Source: Kribbella kalugense (GTDB lineage: Bacteria > Actinomycetota > Actinomycetes > Propionibacteriales > Kribbellaceae). Taken from it: a stretch of 64,000 nt of DNA. The translations under genes and the position numbers were made by a program. Positions 60,090-64,000 of this stretch are shown here, one piece after another (within the stretch, counting starts at the first letter, position 1; each line of letters opens with the position of its first letter). The notes under the pieces are model-generated. The model saw only the letters and a list, made by a program, of their open reading frames with translations, made no database searches and was not told the DNA's origin. Location: assembly GCF_004365875.1 (NCBI RefSeq), contig NZ_SODF01000001.1:2666001-2730000 (forward strand), given 5' to 3'.

Positions 60090-62153
60090 ATGTCTCTGAG
60101 ACAGCCCAATTTGATCAAACGCTGCTCGATCGTGCTGGCCGCCGTCGCCCTGGTGTCGACAGCAGCCGCAACCGCCCCCGCCGACGCAGTCCAGGCCACA
60201 GTCCAGGCCACCCAGCCGACCCCCGTCACGCACCCGCTGATCGGCGCCAAGCCGTACATGGGCTGGAGCAGCTGGAGCCTGCAGTCGACCAACTATCCCG
60301 GCGTCAACCCCGACGGTCCCGGCAGCTTCATCAGCGAGAAGAACATCCTCACCCAGGCCAATGCCCTGGCCACCAAGCTCAAGCCGTACGGCTACGAATA
60401 CGTCAACGTCGACGCCGGCTGGCAGGACGGCGGCGACGAGTACGGCCGCCCGGTCGCGATGGCGAAACGGTTCCCGCGCGGCATGAAGGCGGTCGGCGAC
60501 GACATCCACAAGCTCGGGCTGAAGTTCGGCATCTACACCACCGTCGGCCTCGGCATCGACGTCTACCGCGACGGCAACACGCCGATCTACGACGCACCCG
60601 GCTGCTTCACCCGCGACATCGTCTACCCGGATCTGCGCCTCACGAACGGCTGGGACGGCGCGTACAAGATCAACTACGACAGCCCGTGTGCGCAGAAGTA
60701 CGCCGACTCGATCGTCAAGCTGTTCGCGAGCTGGGGCGTCGACTTCATCAAGATGGACGGCGTCGGGCCGGGCTCCTGGAAGGGCGCTCCGGACGACCCC
60801 AACCACAACAACACCGCGGACATCGAGGCTTGGTGGCGCGCGGTGCAGAACGCCGGCCGGCCGATGATGTACACGCTGTCCTGGTCGCTCAGCCACCGGT
60901 ACGCCGACGTGTGGAAGAAGAACTCGAACGGCTGGCGGATCGACACCGACGTCGAGTGCTACTGCGACACCATCGTCAAGTGGGACAGCTCGGTGAAGGC
61001 CCGCTGGTGGGACCTGCCGCAGTGGATCGACGACGCCGGTCCGGGTCACTGGAACAACCTCGACGCGATGAACGTCGGCGTCGGCGCGATGGACGGCCTG
61101 ACCGACGCGGAACGCCAGAGCTACATGACGTTCTGGGCGATCAACTCCGCGCCGCTGTTCGCCGGTGACGACCTGACCAAGCTGGACGCGTACGGCCTGA
61201 AACTGCTGACGAACCGCGAGGTCATCGCGATCGACCAGTCAGGCAACCCGGCGCGCCCGCTGAACCAGGACCAGCTGCAGCAGACCTGGTACGCGCAGAA
61301 CGCCGACGGCAGCACCACGGTCGCCCTGTTCAACCTGGCCGACACCCCCGCCACGGTGACCGGTAACTTCGACCAGCTCGGCATCAGCGGCAAGGCAACG
61401 GTCCGCGATATCTGGGCGAACCAGAACACCCGCAACGTGGCCGGCTCGGTCAGTGCCGCCCTGCCGGCACACGGGTCGAAGCTGTACAAGATCACGCCGA
61501 ACGCCAACACACCGGTAAGCAAGCCGGCCGACCTGACCGCGACGGACGTCAGCTCGACCACGACGTCACTCACCTGGCGGCCGAGCGCCGGCGCGACGTC
61601 GTACCAAGTGTTTGCCAACGGCAAGCAAATCAAGACGAGCTCGGCCCCGAGCACCGTGGTGAGCGGGCTTTCGCCTCAGACGCAGTACACCTTCACGGTC
61701 AAGGGTGTGAAGAGCGGTCGTACGTCGGACCCGAGCGCCGCGATCACCATGTACACAGCGAAATCCGGTGGACCGGTGCGCTACGAAGCGGAGGCACCGA
61801 CGAGCACGCTGACCGGGAACGCCGGCATCTCCGGCTGCACCCTGTGCTCGGGTGGCGCGAAGATCGGCAACATCGGGTACGACGCCACGGTGACGCTGAA
61901 CAACATCACCGTCCCGACCACCGGCACGTACCTGGTCAAGGTCGCCTACACCGACGGTGACACCAGCCGGCAGAGCATGCTGACGGTGAATGGCGCCGAC
62001 AGCTACTGGGTGAACTACAGCGGCCTCGGCGACAACGACTGGGGTACGCCGCAAGTCACCTACCTCCCGATGAAGCTGACCGCCGGATCGAACGCGATCA
62101 AGGTCAGCAACCCGAACGGCTACATCGCCGACATCGACTGGATCACCGTCTGA
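60090..62153 (+). CDS. Secreted GH27 alpha-galactosidase-type glycosidase with FN3 and CBM35/CBM6 domains
   Basis: 687 residues. Signal peptide (CSIVLAAVALVSTAAATAPADA), then a GH27 TIM barrel starting PYMGWSSWSLQ with YEYVNVDAGW, nucleophile D223 in DFIKMDGVG, and acid/base D285 in WRIDTDVE; the C-terminal beta-domain (QTWYAQNADGSTTVALFNLADTPATV) follows. Residues about 470-550 are an FN3 domain (KPADLTATDVSSTTTSLTWRPSAGATSYQVFANG) and about 560-687 a beta-sandwich carbohydrate-binding module (VRYEAEAPTSTLTGNA...YIADIDWITV). Likely removes terminal alpha-galactose or beta-L-arabinopyranose from plant polymers. ATG with GGAGGA in a small hairpin eight bases upstream. Confidence 0.9.
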   Translation: MSLRQPNLIKRCSIVLAAVALVSTAAATAPADAVQATVQATQPTPVTHPLIGAKPYMGWSSWSLQSTNYPGVNPDGPGSFISEKNILTQANALATKLKPYGYEYVNVDAGWQDGGDEYGRPVAMAKRFPRGMKAVGDDIHKLGLKFGIYTTVGLGIDVYRDGNTPIYDAPGCFTRDIVYPDLRLTNGWDGAYKINYDSPCAQKYADSIVKLFASWGVDFIKMDGVGPGSWKGAPDDPNHNNTADIEAWWRAVQNAGRPMMYTLSWSLSHRYADVWKKNSNGWRIDTDVECYCDTIVKWDSSVKARWWDLPQWIDDAGPGHWNNLDAMNVGVGAMDGLTDAERQSYMTFWAINSAPLFAGDDLTKLDAYGLKLLTNREVIAIDQSGNPARPLNQDQLQQTWYAQNADGSTTVALFNLADTPATVTGNFDQLGISGKATVRDIWANQNTRNVAGSVSAALPAHGSKLYKITPNANTPVSKPADLTATDVSSTTTSLTWRPSAGATSYQVFANGKQIKTSSAPSTVVSGLSPQTQYTFTVKGVKSGRTSDPSAAITMYTAKSGGPVRYEAEAPTSTLTGNAGISGCTLCSGGAKIGNIGYDATVTLNNITVPTTGTYLVKVAYTDGDTSRQSMLTVNGADSYWVNYSGLGDNDWGTPQVTYLPMKLTAGSNAIKVSNPNGYIADIDWITV

Positions 62154-62168
62154 TCCGGTCCTACTGAC

Positions 62169-62201
62169 CGCGGGGCCGGCACCACCAGGGCCGGCCCCGC
62201 G
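62169..62201 (+). terminator. Terminator of the GH27 gene
   Basis: CGCGGGGCCGGC (62169-62180) and GCCGGCCCCGCG (62190-62201), a perfect 12-bp stem with a 9-base loop followed by CTTTA, 15 bases after the stop. Confidence 0.88.
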
Positions 62202-62214
62202 CTTTACTGGACCA

Positions 62215-62943
62215 ATGAGCGCCTACCCCGCACCTCTGATCCCGCCCGGTGGTACCGCACCGGTCCCCCGCCGGATCCGCGCGATGCTCGACGATCGCGT
62301 CGTCGTCGACACGATGGACGCGATCTATCTCTGGGAGTTCCCGCCGTACCCGCAGTACTACGTCCCGCTCGCGGACGTGGCCGACGGGGTGCTGACCGAC
62401 ACCGGTGAGACGAAGACCTTCGAGCACGGCGTCGCGCGCGTGCACACCGCGGGGTCGGGCAAGGCCTGGGTGTACGACGACGGTGTCGCAAAGGATCGCG
62501 TCCGGTTCCAGTGGGATGCGCTGGACAGCTGGTTCGAGGAAGACGAGGAAGTCTTCGTCCACCCACGCAACCCGTACTCGCGGGTGGACGCGGTGAAGTC
62601 GGCCCGGCGCTTCCAGGTCTCGGGCGACGGCGTGGTGCTGGCCGACTCGGACTCTACGGTGATCGTCTTCGAGACCGGGCTGCCACCGCGGTACTACTTC
62701 CCGCGTACCGCGGTGAACTTCGCCCACCTCACGCCGACCGACACCGTCACCGCGTGCCCGTACAAGGGCCGTACGTCGGCCTACTGGTCCGTCCCGTCGG
62801 TGCCGGACGTCGCGTGGTCGTACGACTTCCCGACCGCGAACCTGCTGCCGATCGCCGGCCACGTCGCGTTCTTCAACGAGCAGGTCGACCTCACCGTGGA
62901 CGGCGTACCGCAGGAGCGGCCGATCACACCGTTCTCCAAGTAG
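62215..62943 (+). CDS. DUF427 tandem-domain protein
   Basis: 242 residues made of two DUF427 repeats. The first (RIRAMLDDRVVVDTMDAIYLWEFPPYPQYYVPLADV) lacks the conserved C-x-x-K-G part; the second (GVVLADSDSTVIVFETGLPPRYYFPRTAVNFAHL...TACPYKGRTSAYWSV...VAWSYDFPTANLLPIAGHVAFFNEQVDLTVDG) is complete, including CPYKG and AWSY...IAGHVAF. Function of the family is unknown. The ATG lies 13 bases after the GH27 terminator, with no clear ribosome site. It converges on the SDR gene with one base between stops. Confidence 0.85.
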   Translation: MSAYPAPLIPPGGTAPVPRRIRAMLDDRVVVDTMDAIYLWEFPPYPQYYVPLADVADGVLTDTGETKTFEHGVARVHTAGSGKAWVYDDGVAKDRVRFQWDALDSWFEEDEEVFVHPRNPYSRVDAVKSARRFQVSGDGVVLADSDSTVIVFETGLPPRYYFPRTAVNFAHLTPTDTVTACPYKGRTSAYWSVPSVPDVAWSYDFPTANLLPIAGHVAFFNEQVDLTVDGVPQERPITPFSK

Positions 62944-62944
62944 G

Positions 62945-63712
62945 TCAGATGCCGGCGGTCGTGGCGCCGTCCATGGTGATGATGGACGCCGTCACGTAGC
63001 TGGCCATCGGGGACGCGAGGAACGCCGCGACGTTCGCGACCTCCTCGGGTTCGCCTGGCCGGCCCATCGGGATCTCGCGGACGAGCTCCTCGAGCAGTTC
63101 CTCCTTCGGCCTGCCGGTGGCCCGGACCGCGGCCTCGAGCCCTTCGTCGACCCGGCTGGTGCGGGTCGTGCCCGGGTTGATCACGTTGACGCGGACTCCG
63201 TTCGCGGCGTAGGCCTTCGCGTAGCCGACCGACGCCAGCATCAGCGCCGCATTGGCCGCGCCGCCGCCGATGTGCAGCGGGTTGGCGATCCGACCGCCCT
63301 GGCCGACGACGTTCACGATCGCGCCGCTGCCGCGCTCCGCCATCTGCCGGATGACGGCCTCCGTCGCGTGCATGTACGTGAAGTACTTCGCCTCCATCGT
63401 GGCGTGCAGCGCCAAACTGTCGAGCTCGTTGACCGGCGTCCGCTTGGCCGCGCCCGCACAGTTGATCAGGATGTCCGGTACGCCGATCCGCTCGAACGCG
63501 GCCTTGGTCGCGTCGGGATCGGTCAGGTCGACCGCTTCGACCGCGAACGTGAGGTCTCCGAGCTGCTCCTGGGCCTTGGCCAGATTAGCCGCGTTGCGGG
63601 AGATGCCGGTCACCGCCGCACCCTCGCGCGCGAGCACCTCGACACAGGCCAGACCGATGCCCTTACTGGCTCCGGTGACGACCGCGGTCTTCCCGGACAG
63701 TTGCAGATCCAC
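62945..63712 (-). CDS. SDR-fold protein lacking the catalytic Tyr and Lys
   Basis: 255 residues with an intact cofactor site (TGASKGIG) and the SDR fold (CAGAAKRTPVNE in place of NNAG, VRVNVINPGTTRTSR, GRPGEPEEVANVAAFLASPMASYVTASIITMDGA). Where active SDRs have S...Y-x-x-x-K, this reads IVNVVGQGGRIANPLHIGGGAANAALM: the Y and K positions are Gly and Asn. It may bind NAD(P) without classical catalysis or use another mechanism. GTG start with GAGGAG five bases upstream. The HxlR regulator gene ends eight bases upstream, so the two form an operon. Confidence 0.82.
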   Translation of the reverse strand: MDLQLSGKTAVVTGASKGIGLACVEVLAREGAAVTGISRNAANLAKAQEQLGDLTFAVEAVDLTDPDATKAAFERIGVPDILINCAGAAKRTPVNELDSLALHATMEAKYFTYMHATEAVIRQMAERGSGAIVNVVGQGGRIANPLHIGGGAANAALMLASVGYAKAYAANGVRVNVINPGTTRTSRVDEGLEAAVRATGRPKEELLEELVREIPMGRPGEPEEVANVAAFLASPMASYVTASIITMDGATTAGI

Positions 63713-63720
63713 GTGACTCC

Positions 63721-64000
63721 TCAGATGTTGGCGTCGTACTCGTCGCGAGCGGCGGTGATCTCGTCCATGTGGTCGTAGGCCCAGGTCCGCATCGTCGCGA
63801 CTGCCGCGGCCAGGCTCAGGCCGAGCGGGGTCAGCGTATAGCTGACCGTCACCGGCACAGTAGGAAGAACCTCACGCCGCACGACGCCGTCCCGCTCGAG
63901 GTGACGAAGGGTCTGCGTGAGCATCTTCTGGGTGATGCCCTCGATGATCGACTTGAGCTGGCCGGAGCGCAGCGTGCCGCCCTTCTGGAGCGTGCTGATC
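63721..64000 (-). CDS. HxlR family transcriptional regulator (5' end beyond window)
   Basis: At least 92 residues; the reading frame is open to the window edge. The visible part is ISTLQKGGTLRSGQLKSI..EGITQKMLTQTLRHLERDG then VVRREVLPTVPVTVSYTLTPLGLSLAAAVATMRTWAYDHMDEI, the winged-helix core and C-terminal helix of HxlR regulators. The conserved N-terminal C-P-V segment is outside the window. These usually respond to redox or aldehyde stress. Co-directional with and eight bases from the SDR-like gene, which is its probable target. Confidence 0.85.
   Translation of the reverse strand, partial: ISTLQKGGTLRSGQLKSIIEGITQKMLTQTLRHLERDGVVRREVLPTVPVTVSYTLTPLGLSLAAAVATMRTWAYDHMDEITAARDEYDANI

Overview
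The window is high-GC bacterial DNA with dense, mostly non-overlapping reading frames, many GTG starts, short intergenic gaps and ATGA/TGATG-coupled operons. Gene content (a FasII operon of actinobacterial type, an AccD6-like carboxylase, DUF3052, DUF3145, a Rv2242/FasR-type regulator, a MoxR-DUF58-VWA trio, secreted Tat/Sec glycosidases) points to an actinomycete. I think it is a soil Nocardioidaceae member such as Kribbella, but the genus is an inference from general character, not from a search.

Layout. 1-600: end of a serine hydrolase and a tRNA-Val(TAC). 0.6-18 kb: the conserved central-metabolism block ahpE-DUF3052 / aceE ... fasR-fabD-fabH-acpP-fabF-accD6 / DUF3145. The order resembles both the mycobacterial locus (ahpE, DUF3052, aceE, regulator, fabD, acpM, kasAB, accD6) and the streptomycete locus (fasR, fabD, fabH, acpP, fabF, DUF3145), but about 6 kb of accessory genes (acetyltransferase, flavoprotein, LuxR regulator, membrane protein, pirin, PHP protein) lies between aceE and fasR. 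FabD carries an additional C-terminal biotinyl/lipoyl-like domain that lacks the modifiable lysine. 18.3-22.5 kb: a LacI regulator and, divergent from it, a secreted CBM4-GH9-GH6 double cellulase, with two CebR-type operators between them. 22.5-25.5 kb: moxR-DUF58-VWA operon. 25.7-36.6 kb: assorted enzymes and regulators (two SDR/AKR-type reductases, lactonase, secreted alpha/beta hydrolase, secreted metalloprotease, Lrp regulator, AlkZ-like glycosylase, M48 protease). The lactonase-hydrolase pair carries five copies of a TGGTNNACCA palindrome inside its coding sequence, spelled with rare codons.

36.6-46.2 kb: a single-strand operon encoding a Gram-positive type IV secretion apparatus in the ICEBs1 order (TcpC/ConB, small membrane protein, TcpE/ConD, VirB4/ConE, VirB6/ConG, cell-wall hydrolase), with no relaxase, coupling protein, integrase or attachment site in the window. 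46.6-52.1 kb: aldo-keto reductase, thioredoxin, GNAT, VOC protein, a DadA-like amino-acid dehydrogenase and its divergent PucR-type regulator. 52.2-52.36 kb: three tandem hairpins with identical loops and covarying stems, followed by a terminator-like hairpin. 52.4-55.8 kb: a compact type III polyketide cluster (type III PKS, ICMT-like methyltransferase, FAD oxidoreductase, divergent UbiA prenyltransferase) resembling srsABC-type alkylresorcinol loci plus a prenyltransferase. 55.8-64 kb: LysR/MFS pair with a shared dyad operator, lysyl-oxidase-like secreted protein, GH27 alpha-galactosidase with FN3 and CBM domains, DUF427 tandem protein, an SDR lacking its catalytic Tyr/Lys, and the end of an HxlR regulator.

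A recurring feature is leaderless expression: several genes without a Shine-Dalgarno have an nAnnnT hexamer exactly six bases before the start codon. All functions are assigned by reading motifs and recalled family features; no database search was possible.
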